DNA from: an uncultured Saprospiraceae bacterium
GTDB taxonomy: Bacteria > Bacteroidota > Bacteroidia > Chitinophagales > Saprospiraceae
Reading direction: 5' to 3'
Assembly (NCBI GenBank): GCA_937981555.1
Contig: CALJOK010000114.1
Coordinates: forward strand, 1-36,226
DNA length: 36,226 bases
Both the position numbers and the translations under genes were made by a program. Shown one piece after another: positions 9,227-16,603 of this stretch (position 1 is its first letter; every line of letters starts with the position of its first letter). Below the pieces are notes generated by a model. It had not been told where the DNA came from and did not search any database. It saw only the letters and a list, made by a program, of their open reading frames with translations.

Positions 9227-11167
9227 TCATGGCCGATCTTCTCCGAGAATAACCAATTTCATTTTATCTGCTTTTACTATTTTTTTATAAAATTTTAATA
9301 AATCATCATACCGTTCCGCAGGGTAAGTATTTTTATTAAACTTCAAAGTTCGCACATAAGTAATTTGATTTCCCTCCTTTGATACAGTCGCGGCATACGA
9401 TCCAAAATCAGATTCGAAACTCGCCGATTTGGGTAAATGTTCCACTTCAAAATAACTCGGCACTTCGTAAATAATTTCGTCAGTATCAATAAAAGCCATA
9501 TTGATGACAACCTCAGTTTTTCTATTTTTAACTTTAGGCGGTGTTCTTTTATTTTTATTTAAAATATTAAGAGGGATGAAGATTCGCTTACCGCTCACCG
9601 AAGCATAATTTTTTATTTCCAAATTGATTTCTTCCGTTGCTTCTGGAATTCTATCTTTTACTTGGGAGTATTTAAAGTTTTCGATTTCCATATTTGGAAT
9701 ATCTAGATTCTCGAAAAGTTCTTCTTTTTGTTCTTTTTCATTCCTTCTAAATTGACCTTGAACATTTTCATATTGGAGTCCTCGGTATTTTGTAACAATG
9801 TTTGCACGTGCATTTCCTTTTATATCTATATTTACTTTCGCTACTCGGTTTTGAGTGTTTACCTCTTGTGGATATCGAGTTGTTCGAACAATCTTCCCAC
9901 CTTCGTCTGTGTACAAAAGTGCATTTCTATCATCGGTGAATGTACCCATAAAACCAAATGGACTATCCTGACTTGTACACTCTAACCAGATCGTATCATT
10001 TTCTAAAGGAACACAAAGTATCTGATGATTAGCGAACCCCATTGATGGGAAATCAGAATCAAAAGAAGGATGACCTCTACCTGCGCCAATGGAAGCATTG
10101 TATGATTTTATACCAACAGCCTTAAGCATCGCGTGGGTATAATTGCTTAATGCTTTGCAATCGCCATAACCATTTTTATCAACTTCTTCTGCTTTAAAAG
10201 GCTGCCAACCACCGATGCCTAATTGAATACTAATGTACCGGGTTTTGGATTGAAGATGCTCATATATAATTTTTACTTTTTCCTCATCATTATCAGCACC
10301 AGCAACTAATTCATTTACTTTTTGAACGGTTTCTTTTTTTAATTCATCTCTTCCTTCTTCCAAATCTTTTAACCATTTTCCGAAACTCTTCCATGATTCC
10401 ATATTGCCAGAATAGCCATCGTATTCAAATTCATTTGGAGAGACATAAACCATAGGTAAAAAATTTCTATAATTAGGACCATATGGTTCAGAATCAATTG
10501 CTTGAAAATTTTCTACAGTCCAAGTATAAATTTTTGAGTTATCTTCCGAAGTGATTTCTGGTTCATTTGAAAAGTTTTTCACCATGTATCGCATGCCTAA
10601 GTCATTTGGTATTTTTGCGATGTAAGTAGATTGTTCTAGAGCCATTTTATAACCTCCAACAGGAATCCAACGAGGGTAGGAAAGCATCCCCGAGAACTCT
10701 TTTTTAAATTCAAACTCAATCGTAAATGGATAATTGTTTTGAAGTACTTCGATATATTTCATTCGAGTATCTTCAATTAAAGAAATATTGGAAACAGCAC
10801 TCACATCATTGATTTCCTTCTTCTTTATCTTCTTAATTACTTTTCCATTTTTATCATAAATAACTCCTTTGATAGATTTTATCTTAGTAAAATTATCGTA
10901 GTATTCTTTAAATTGAGCGTAACTATCTGCATTGTTATTAAGAATTGTGATGGCATATTTTCGAGTAAGTGTCCCATTTTTTTTCGACTTTAATTCGAAG
11001 AAAGTATAATCCATTCTTACCACCGCATTCGCATCTTTCAATAATTCAGCCGGAATATTATAAATGGAATAATTGCTATCTCCAGATGGAGTAGGAGTGT
11101 TTTTTGCAAAAATGGAAAAGGTAAATAACATTATATTTACAAAAAGAAGGAAAGTGTATTTTTTCAT
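9227..11167 (-). CDS. DUF3857 / transglutaminase-like protein, catalytic triad intact
   Basis: I choose the ATG at 11167 (MKKYTFLLF), because it opens a clean signal peptide ending FSIFAK. The upstream in-frame start at 11218 would place a hairpin inside the gene. The product has 646 residues. An N-terminal DUF3857 beta-sandwich region (about 40-250) is followed by a transglutaminase-like domain with YGDCKALSN (Cys near 335), FANHQILC (His near 380) and WLECTSQDSPFG (acidic position present as E). The C-terminal part is beta-rich. The family is widespread in Bacteroidota, is exported to the periplasm or outer membrane, and its substrate is mostly unknown. It lies directly downstream of a paralogue on the same strand, with a 70-base gap holding a hairpin. 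A cysteine-protease or transglutaminase-like activity is plausible but inferred. Confidence 0.88.
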   Translation of the reverse strand: MKKYTFLLFVNIMLFTFSIFAKNTPTPSGDSNYSIYNIPAELLKDANAVVRMDYTFFELKSKKNGTLTRKYAITILNNNADSYAQFKEYYDNFTKIKSIKGVIYDKNGKVIKKIKKKEINDVSAVSNISLIEDTRMKYIEVLQNNYPFTIEFEFKKEFSGMLSYPRWIPVGGYKMALEQSTYIAKIPNDLGMRYMVKNFSNEPEITSEDNSKIYTWTVENFQAIDSEPYGPNYRNFLPMVYVSPNEFEYDGYSGNMESWKSFGKWLKDLEEGRDELKKETVQKVNELVAGADNDEEKVKIIYEHLQSKTRYISIQLGIGGWQPFKAEEVDKNGYGDCKALSNYTHAMLKAVGIKSYNASIGAGRGHPSFDSDFPSMGFANHQILCVPLENDTIWLECTSQDSPFGFMGTFTDDRNALLYTDEGGKIVRTTRYPQEVNTQNRVAKVNIDIKGNARANIVTKYRGLQYENVQGQFRRNEKEQKEELFENLDIPNMEIENFKYSQVKDRIPEATEEINLEIKNYASVSGKRIFIPLNILNKNKRTPPKVKNRKTEVVINMAFIDTDEIIYEVPSYFEVEHLPKSASFESDFGSYAATVSKEGNQITYVRTLKFNKNTYPAERYDDLLKFYKKIVKADKMKLVILGEDRP

Positions 11168-11187
11168 AACAATATATTTTAAGTGGA

Positions 11188-11225
11188 AATTTTCTTGCTC
11201 CAAATATATATGGAGCAAGAAAATT
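11188..11225 (-). terminator. 15-bp hairpin between the two DUF3857 genes
   Basis: Arms 11188-11202 and 11211-11225 are a perfect 15-bp inverted repeat around an eight-base AT loop. On the minus strand the hairpin starts 12 bases after the stop of the upstream gene and ends 20 bases before the start of the next. The following T tract is short (AATTTCC), so partial termination or mRNA processing between two cotranscribed genes is as likely as full termination. Confidence 0.6.
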
Positions 11226-11237
11226 AAAGACCTCAGA

Positions 11238-13211
11238 TTACGATTTTTTCAAGACAATTTGTTCACTATGTTTTTTTATAATTAAATTATAAAACTCCTT
11301 CAATCCTTCATATTCATCTCCAACAAAAAGTGTTTTAGTGATTTTGATCCGACTAATGACCGTAATCTTATCACCTATGATTTTAGCATTATAAGAAAAC
11401 AATGTTGCTTTCTCAGGAAGTCCGATAGTTGTTCCTTCTGGCATTGACTCTACAATATAACCATCAGGAAGCGTGAATTGAAACATATAAGTTTCCTCAA
11501 TTGGAATGGCATAATCAACAGGATATTGTCGAACCTCCAATTTAAATGGATTATCCGAATAGGCATTATTAACCATGGGATTTAGATAAATAAGATCACC
11601 CGCCATTTCAGTTTTATCATCAATCGTAACTTGATATTCCTCTTTGATAGATTTGTAAGTATCGGAAATGTTTTCAAATTGATGACTCTCAATAGTCAAT
11701 CCTTCATGCTTGTTTTGAAGATCTTCAATGAAAGCCTCTTCATTATCTGCTCGGTCATACGCCTTTCTAAAGTTGATGGCTTGGTAGCCAGATTTTGTTT
11801 TCTTTATCGTTCCTTCCAATGTTCCATCAGGAGTCATGGTCAATTTATTTTGTGTAACAGATTTATATTTCGCAGTAGGTATTAAATCACCAATGAGTTC
11901 TGCTTTGTCTTTTTTCAAAACTACAGCATTCCCATTGAAGCATCTCAATGGCAAAACTCCTGCTGGATAATAATCATCTGTGGCATCGAGATAAATCGTC
12001 TTTCCTTCAAGTTTAACCGCAGCAATTACATAATTCAAATTATCATTTGAAGGATGAGTCATTGGAAGCATACCATTGTCACGGGTACTCAAAACGACTG
12101 GATCAACTTTGAATCCTGCTTTCTTCAATGTAGAAATCAACGCCAAATTAATATCGCCAGAATTACCACTTCCTTTATTTAATGCTTTGATGAGTCCAGC
12201 GCGACTATATTTATTGGTACGTCCATTCCATTTCATATTTTTTTTGATATGTTCATAGATGCCTAGCATTCTTTCTTCTTCACTTCCGCTATTATATTTT
12301 TCAACAATATCAACCATTTTAGCACTACGTACTTTTTTCAAAGTACCTCCAAAGTATTTATGCTTCATCAAATCTTCTCTGATCTCTTCCCATGATTTGG
12401 TATAATAATCTATTGGTCTAGATGGAATCTGAACGGATTTTAATTCAAAATCTATTTTTGAAATATAGTTTTTATAAGACCTCATATGATCTTCTTCTTC
12501 AAAAGCAGGTAAGTCCGTCATTATCCAACCTTCTGTAAATACTCTAAAATTTTCCATGCTAGTTTCCTTTCTTTTTTTTATAAAAGGGGAGAAGTAGCCA
12601 ACCATATTTTTATTAAAAGAAAAGAATTCAGGAATCTCAATATTATATTCACTATATCGAGTCGGAACGGATTTTTGGAAATACCAGGGGTTCATGGTGA
12701 TAAAATCAGAAGCAATATTATATTTTAATTCAATGATGGAACCTTTTTTTACATTAGGCATCGTTATTTTTTTGACATCAAGATTATCATGGATTTCCTC
12801 TTTGATAATATCTTTTTTAGAAAACTTCACTCGATCAAATTTTCCATCAGTAAGATTATAAGTGTATCCTTTGACATTTTCCAGCTTCACTTTGCCTCTG
12901 GTGTTGTGATATAAATATAGCTCAAAAGTAGCCAAGTCAAATTCGGTGTTATCAAAAAATTGGATAGCAACATGTCGTTCGGTATTGAGTCGCAAACCTG
13001 CATGTGGAAGAAAACGATAATAAGTAGTTCCATAATCAAATAGAACAACTGCATGCGCATCCGGAAATTTTTCATCTACAGTTTTTTGCAATTGTTCGAG
13101 ACTAATTTTCCCGAATTTTGGTTCTTTTTGAGCTTGAGAGAAAATAGAGGTAGAGAAAATGAGAAAAAGAAAAAAGATTAATAATGTTTTGAGAGAAGCT
13201 GATTTTTGCAT
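11238..13211 (-). CDS. DUF3857 protein with degenerate transglutaminase-like domain
   Basis: The ATG at 13211 opens a good signal peptide (MQKSASLKTLLIFFLFLIFS, ending FSQ); the 23 residues upstream are not signal-like and are left out. The product has 657 residues. DUF3857 occupies about 55-250 and a transglutaminase-like fold about 290-420. Where the paralogue has GDCKALSN, this protein reads GSGNSGDINLAL (about 344-356), so the cysteine is missing. The histidine position reads LNYVIA, while the aspartate is kept (YLDATD). It is therefore probably not a cysteine-dependent enzyme. Similar GNSGDIN-type members are, as I recall, common in Bacteroidota, so this is a subfamily rather than a decayed gene. 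The C-terminus is beta-rich. It is first of two tandem paralogues and may act with the second; the role is unknown. Confidence 0.87.
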   Translation of the reverse strand: MQKSASLKTLLIFFLFLIFSTSIFSQAQKEPKFGKISLEQLQKTVDEKFPDAHAVVLFDYGTTYYRFLPHAGLRLNTERHVAIQFFDNTEFDLATFELYLYHNTRGKVKLENVKGYTYNLTDGKFDRVKFSKKDIIKEEIHDNLDVKKITMPNVKKGSIIELKYNIASDFITMNPWYFQKSVPTRYSEYNIEIPEFFSFNKNMVGYFSPFIKKRKETSMENFRVFTEGWIMTDLPAFEEEDHMRSYKNYISKIDFELKSVQIPSRPIDYYTKSWEEIREDLMKHKYFGGTLKKVRSAKMVDIVEKYNSGSEEERMLGIYEHIKKNMKWNGRTNKYSRAGLIKALNKGSGNSGDINLALISTLKKAGFKVDPVVLSTRDNGMLPMTHPSNDNLNYVIAAVKLEGKTIYLDATDDYYPAGVLPLRCFNGNAVVLKKDKAELIGDLIPTAKYKSVTQNKLTMTPDGTLEGTIKKTKSGYQAINFRKAYDRADNEEAFIEDLQNKHEGLTIESHQFENISDTYKSIKEEYQVTIDDKTEMAGDLIYLNPMVNNAYSDNPFKLEVRQYPVDYAIPIEETYMFQFTLPDGYIVESMPEGTTIGLPEKATLFSYNAKIIGDKITVISRIKITKTLFVGDEYEGLKEFYNLIIKKHSEQIVLKKS

Positions 13212-13250
13212 AGCAATTCTTTGTTTATTGTTTTTAAAAAAATGTTGTTT

Positions 13251-13310
13251 ATTTTTAGGAAACGAAATGACGGGTTTCAAAAGATATTTTAGTTTTTAGG
13301 AAACTAAATG
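13251..13310. promoter_or_regulatory. 19-bp direct repeat in a divergent promoter region
   Basis: Copies at 13251-13269 and 13292-13310 match at 17 of 19 positions (core TTTTTAGGAAAC then AAATG). They start 41 bases apart, close to four helical turns. The region lies between the divergent starts at 13211 (minus) and 13391 (plus). An operator or activator site is possible. No exact TAnnTTTG box was found for either gene. Confidence 0.4.
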
Positions 13311-13390
13311 TAGTAAAAATGTTATTTTTCTAAAATTAAAGTAACAACTTTTTTAAATATAATTTTTTAAATTTTTCCAAAAAAAATAAA

Positions 13391-14725
13391 ATGGACCAAT
13401 TCAAAAAACAATTTTTTATTTGTCTTCTTTGCTTAATGATATTGAATATTGGGTTTGCCCAAATGCCAACAAATGCAAATGAAGAGGTTTCTAAAAAGGA
13501 ATTAAAGGAAACAATCAATGCTTTAGCTGATCAAGTCGAACCAAAAGTAATCGAGTGGAGAAGACATCTTCACCAAAATCCAGAACTCTCTAATCGTGAA
13601 TTTAAGACTGCTGAAAAAGTGGCCAAACATCTTCGTGATTTAGGAATGGAAGTCAAGACAGGAATTGCTCATACAGGTGTTGTTGGAATCTTAAAAGGTG
13701 GAAAACCTGGCCCAACTGTAGCCTTACGTGCCGATATGGATGCGCTTCCGGTAACCGAGAGAGTGGATATTCCTTTTGCCTCAAAAGTAAAATCTAGGTA
13801 CAATGATATTGAAGTAGGAGTGATGCATGCCTGTGGTCATGATACACATGTGGCGATGTTGATGGGAGCTGCTGAAGTATTGACAAAGGTAAAGAAAGAC
13901 ATCAAAGGAACAGTTGTGTTTATCTTTCAGCCAGCGGAAGAAGGTGCGCCACAAGGTGAAGAGGGTGGAGCAGAATTGATGGTAAAAGAAGGTGTGTTGG
14001 AAAATCCTAAAGTAGATGTGATTTTTGGTTTACACATTAATTCCAAAACGGAAGTTGGGAAAATCACCTACAAGCCTGGTGGAACGATGGCTGCTGTTGA
14101 TCGTCTAGAAATCAAAGTCAAAGGAAAACAAACACATGGTTCAACGCCATGGGCCGGAGTAGATCCAATTGTTGCTTCCTCTCAAATCATAACTGGTTTG
14201 CAAACAATTATCAGTCGCCAAACTGAATTGACTAAAGAAGGTGCAGTAATTAGTATCGGATTAATTCGTGGCGGAGTGCGTAACAATATCATTCCTGAAG
14301 AAGTGGAATTGATAGGTACGATTCGAACATTGGATGTGGAGATGCAAAAAAAGATTCATGAAAAAATAAAATTGACAGCTACCAAAATTGCAGAAAGTTC
14401 AGGCGCAGTTGCAGAGGTAACTATTACCACAGGTTATCCAATTACATTCAATGATCTTGATTTGACGAGCCAAATGTTGCCAACAGTTCAAGAAGTAGCT
14501 GGGAAAGAAAATGTAAAATTAGTTGATGCTCGAACAGGTGCAGAAGATTTTTCATTTTATGCTCAAAAAGTACCTGGGCTATTTTTATTTTTAGGTGGAA
14601 TGCCAAAAGGGCAAAATCCTGAGGAAGCCGCTTCCCATCATACTCCTGATTTTTACATTGATGAAAGCTCGATGAAATTAGGTGTGCGGACACTCTGTAA
14701 CTTGACGATTGATTATGTGAAGTAA
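13391..14725 (+). CDS. Secreted M20D-family amidohydrolase
   Basis: The product has 444 residues with an N-terminal signal peptide (about 1-23, ending NIGFAQ). Metal and catalytic motifs of the M20D peptidase/amidohydrolase group are present: ADMDALP near 115, ACGHDTH (Cys148, His150, His153), PAEEG (Glu183, Glu184), GLH (His215) and a late HHTPDFY. The dimerisation (lid) domain sits between. Relatives are hippurate, N-acyl-amino-acid and indole-acetyl-amino-acid hydrolases, which split an amide bond to release an amino acid, using a di-metal centre. The signal peptide and about 40 extra residues set it apart from cytoplasmic members and suggest periplasmic action on peptides or acyl-amino acids. 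The exact substrate cannot be read from sequence. Confidence 0.9.
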   Translation: MDQFKKQFFICLLCLMILNIGFAQMPTNANEEVSKKELKETINALADQVEPKVIEWRRHLHQNPELSNREFKTAEKVAKHLRDLGMEVKTGIAHTGVVGILKGGKPGPTVALRADMDALPVTERVDIPFASKVKSRYNDIEVGVMHACGHDTHVAMLMGAAEVLTKVKKDIKGTVVFIFQPAEEGAPQGEEGGAELMVKEGVLENPKVDVIFGLHINSKTEVGKITYKPGGTMAAVDRLEIKVKGKQTHGSTPWAGVDPIVASSQIITGLQTIISRQTELTKEGAVISIGLIRGGVRNNIIPEEVELIGTIRTLDVEMQKKIHEKIKLTATKIAESSGAVAEVTITTGYPITFNDLDLTSQMLPTVQEVAGKENVKLVDARTGAEDFSFYAQKVPGLFLFLGGMPKGQNPEEAASHHTPDFYIDESSMKLGVRTLCNLTIDYVK

Positions 14726-14745
14726 TCTTTTGGTTGAATAAGTCA

Positions 14746-14780
14746 TACTCACGAGGTGGCTCAAAGTCATCTTGTGAGTA
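14746..14780 (+). terminator. Hairpin after the amidohydrolase gene
   Basis: Arms 14746-14758 and 14768-14780 pair over 13 bp with two G-U pairs around a nine-base loop, 20 bases after the stop. There is no clear T run after it, so it is a weak terminator or an intergenic mRNA hairpin. Confidence 0.4.
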
Positions 14781-14813
14781 ATGGTATTTCATTTATTAAA
14801 TTAAAATTTTAAC

Positions 14814-15107
14814 GTGTCAAAAGAAGAAGAAAAAATACTCACCCTTCACCCTGATGGAAAAAAAGGAACAAACATTTCTTTAGCCAAATATAATGTGATC
14901 AAAGATGCCATGCTTCAAATGATTCAGCAAACAGGAGAAATAACTTATCAAGATTTGTCAGATCAACTGGAAAAGGATTTGCAGCCGACTTTTGACGGAA
15001 AAGTAATTTGGTATGTTGTGACTGTAAAACTTGATCTAGAAGCTCGTGAAATTATTGAGCGAATTCCTAAAACTAGTCCACATCAGGTACGAATGAAAAA
15101 TGATTAA
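14814..15107 (+). CDS. Small winged-helix-like hypothetical protein (GTG start)
   Basis: The product has 97 residues and starts at GTG (then SKEEEKIL); no ATG fits as well in frame. Visible segments are TLHPDGKKGTNISLAKYNVIKDAML, a helix with TYQDLSDQLEKDL, then WYVVTVKLDLEAREIIERIP, ending SPHQVRM. The helix / helix-turn-helix / hairpin layout, with an ITYQDLSDQL segment like a recognition-helix approach, suggests a small winged-helix fold. I recall a family of uncharacterised proteins with the same HPDGKKG...WYV.TVKLDLEARG..ER pattern (possibly DUF6958), but cannot confirm it. There is no signal peptide, so it should be cytoplasmic. DNA binding is a guess. Confidence 0.7.
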   Translation: MSKEEEKILTLHPDGKKGTNISLAKYNVIKDAMLQMIQQTGEITYQDLSDQLEKDLQPTFDGKVIWYVVTVKLDLEAREIIERIPKTSPHQVRMKND

Positions 15108-15193
15108 CTTTTCTCCAAAATCAAATAATTTCTACATTAAAAATTAATACATCTAGAAACTTCTATGATATAAAAAATACCACCAAGAGGGTA

Positions 15194-15238
15194 TTTAAGC
15201 GTAAAATGTATAGATTATCTTTGTGCTAAGCATTTTAC
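15194..15238 (+). promoter_or_regulatory. Bacteroidota-type promoter with flanking operator-like dyad
   Basis: TATCTTTG at 15216-15223 matches the TAnnTTTG -7 element exactly. TTTA at 15194-15197 is a weak -33 element with an 18-base spacer. The inverted repeat GTAAAATG (15201-15208) / CATTTTAC (15231-15238) flanks the -7 box with a 22-base gap, a layout that would suit a repressor or activator. The start of transcription is expected near 15230. Confidence 0.5.
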
Positions 15239-15484
15239 ACCTATCAATAAAATCCTAATTAGCCGAAAATAAAAACGGCCCAACTACCTCCACACGATTT
15301 TAAAACTTATTGGTTCTGGCAAAACTACTAACTCAACTGAGTTAGTAAAATATTGAATAATCAAATTTGATAAAAAATATATTCGTTTGATCTTTTTTTG
15401 AAAGAGAGCTGACGAGCAAGAATTTTTGGAACAGTTTAGTTGGGAAAAGCCTTTACATTTTTTTGTGAAGGCTTTCTTTTTTTG
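15231..15484 (+). ncRNA. Candidate small RNA, about 250 nt
   Basis: This stretch begins just after the promoter-like box at 15216-15223 and ends at a strong terminator (15446-15484). It has no ATG codon and has stops in all plus frames, so it is unlikely to be coding. Segments that could fold are CCCAACTA near 15285 with TAGTTGGG near 15437-15444, which would close most of the RNA; the 9-bp dyad 15327-15335 / 15338-15346 (ACTAACTCA); and the 12-base palindrome ATCAAATTTGAT near 15360. I could not match it to tmRNA, RNase P RNA, SRP RNA or a 6S RNA that I know. The other reading is a long 3' untranslated region of the gene ending at 15107. Confidence 0.35.
15446..15484 (+). terminator. Rho-independent terminator of the candidate small RNA
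   Basis: Arms 15446-15456 and 15465-15475 pair over 11 bp with one G-U around an eight-base loop, followed by C and eight T. No gene ends within 330 bases upstream, so it most likely terminates a non-coding transcript. Confidence 0.8.
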
Positions 15485-15735
15485 GCTCAAGCAGAAGAAA
15501 TGTTATTATTTTATTAAAAAATAATAAAAACTTGAAAAAAAAGTAAAAATAACTGAACTTGTAGGCAGCATACAAGGTTATGCTATCGTTCTTAAGTTAG
15601 AAATTCGATAAAGAGGTAACACTCCGTTCACCTTACGGAAATCTAAGTTGTCAAAATTTAATCCTATGTTAGTTAGGAAAAGTTAGAATCAGTTAGGCTG
15701 CTAGCAAATCCCAACTATGTTGACAAAAAAACACT
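15485..15735. other. Gene-free stretch with short hairpins
   Basis: There is no credible ORF on either strand. Small structures are an all-AT inverted repeat (15503-15512 / 15518-15527), an AGCATA/TATGCT hairpin near 15563, a TCCGT/ACGGA hairpin near 15623 and a cluster of AGTTAG motifs near 15590 and 15668-15700. No promoter box was found. It may be a second structured transcript or decayed sequence; nothing more can be supported. Confidence 0.3.
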
Positions 15736-15774
15736 AAAGCAGCTCACCAATCCGGATGAGTTGCTTTTTTGATT
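15736..15774. terminator. Terminator hairpin downstream of the beta-barrel-like gene, probably bidirectional
   Basis: Arms 15736-15746 and 15757-15767 pair over 11 bp with one G-U. The T run TTTTTT follows on the plus strand. On the minus strand the sequence after the hairpin is AGTG then seven T. It lies 31 bases past the stop of the minus-strand gene at 15806. Confidence 0.75.
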
Positions 15775-15805
15775 TTAGGAAGTGTTGTTTTTTTTCAAAA
15801 AGAAG

Positions 15806-16486
15806 TTAATCTTCGTAATTTCCATTTTGGAAAACTAATTTCACCCCATAATTCATAAATCCATCCTCGTAATCACCCAAATTTACTCCAGTATTTAAAT
15901 CATTTTCCAAATTGGTAAAGTCAAAATTAGTCCAAGGTATTTGCACATAAGGTTGTAAGGCAATCGTCAAATTTTCATTTCCATAAACATTGAGACTAAC
16001 GAAAAAATGACTGCTGGTACTTTTGGCGTTAAATATTTCGTGTCGATCACTTCGCTCTGTATTTTCAGATCTAACTCTCATCTTATTCCAATCGAAACTA
16101 GCTCCAAAGGAAAACTGTTTCACAAAAAATTCAACTCCTAAGGAATAACTATCAAATCGATAATAAAGCTTTTGAAATTCACTCACATCTGTTGTCGGAT
16201 TGATACCATCGAATTCTATAATTTGGAATTTGGGATTCCAATCTAAATTTAATCCCACATAACCTGCTCGGTATCGAGTACCAAAATTAACTCCATGAAA
16301 TGATTTTAAAGATTTCATTTCATTATAATTATCGAAGGAACTATTGTTGGTATTTATCTGATCAATAATTTTATTGTGAGTGGTCGGCTTGGTTAATCCA
16401 TATTGATAACCGACTTTGATATTGAATTGTCCTGAAAGAGAAGTGCTTAAGAATATTCCAAAAAGGATGAATAAAATGAAACGCAT
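15806..16486 (-). CDS. Small outer-membrane beta-barrel-like hypothetical protein
   Basis: The ATG at 16486 opens a signal peptide (MRFILFILFGIFLSTSLSGQ); the 12 residues upstream (from 16522) are not needed. The product has 226 residues. The mature part alternates polar and hydrophobic residues, with aromatic-rich strands such as NIKVGYQYGL, VGLNLDWNP, SYSLGVEFFV and FSFGASFDW, and ends in YGVKLVFQNGNYED. This is typical of a small outer-membrane beta-barrel or porin-like family. I recognise no named family. It follows a type B T9SS cargo gene on the same strand (16599-18944), with a hairpin between, a position where a PorP/SprF partner often sits. It is shorter than PorP/SprF proteins (about 300-340) and lacks their N-terminal NPA..G motif. 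Function unknown. Confidence 0.75.
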   Translation of the reverse strand: MRFILFILFGIFLSTSLSGQFNIKVGYQYGLTKPTTHNKIIDQINTNNSSFDNYNEMKSLKSFHGVNFGTRYRAGYVGLNLDWNPKFQIIEFDGINPTTDVSEFQKLYYRFDSYSLGVEFFVKQFSFGASFDWNKMRVRSENTERSDRHEIFNAKSTSSHFFVSLNVYGNENLTIALQPYVQIPWTNFDFTNLENDLNTGVNLGDYEDGFMNYGVKLVFQNGNYED

Positions 16487-16562
16487 GGTTTTTAGATTTT
16501 TGTGATTTTGAAATCGAACCACAAGGTCTAAACTTTTTGGAAATTATTTTTCATTTTTTTGA

Positions 16563-16603
16563 AATAGGAGTCAGGCGATCAACCTGACCGCCTGACTCTT
16601 ATT
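16563..16603 (-). terminator. Hairpin at the stop of the third GCDS-repeat gene
   Basis: Arms 16563-16577 and 16589-16603 pair over 15 bp with one G-U, around an 11-base loop. The stem includes the stop codon at 16599-16601. The run after it on the minus strand (CTATTTC then A-rich) is weak in T, so read-through into the gene at 16486 is possible. Confidence 0.6.

Noticed and set aside
11168-11218. N-terminal extension of the DUF3857 protein to 11218
   Set aside because: It would translate the loop and arm of the 15-bp intergenic hairpin and place a good signal peptide 17 residues inside the protein.
9728-12258. Several small plus-strand ORFs (for example at 9728, 11631 and 12076)
   Set aside because: They lie wholly inside the two DUF3857 genes on the other strand, have no recognisable start context or domain, and have the composition of antisense frames.
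11238-13211. Degenerate DUF3857 gene as a pseudogene
   Set aside because: The frame is intact over 657 codons with a signal peptide, and the changed motif resembles a recurring subfamily rather than random decay.
14448-14792. 114-codon minus-strand ORF
   Set aside because: It overlaps the end of the amidohydrolase gene in antisense, and its translation shows no signal or domain.
15284-15490. 68-codon minus-strand ORF
   Set aside because: It is the antisense of the terminator and candidate RNA region; its lysine-rich start is only the complement of the T run.
15108-15805. tmRNA, RNase P RNA, SRP RNA or tRNA gene
   Set aside because: None of the conserved sequence blocks that I know for these RNAs is present, and there is no cloverleaf with a GTTCRA-type loop.
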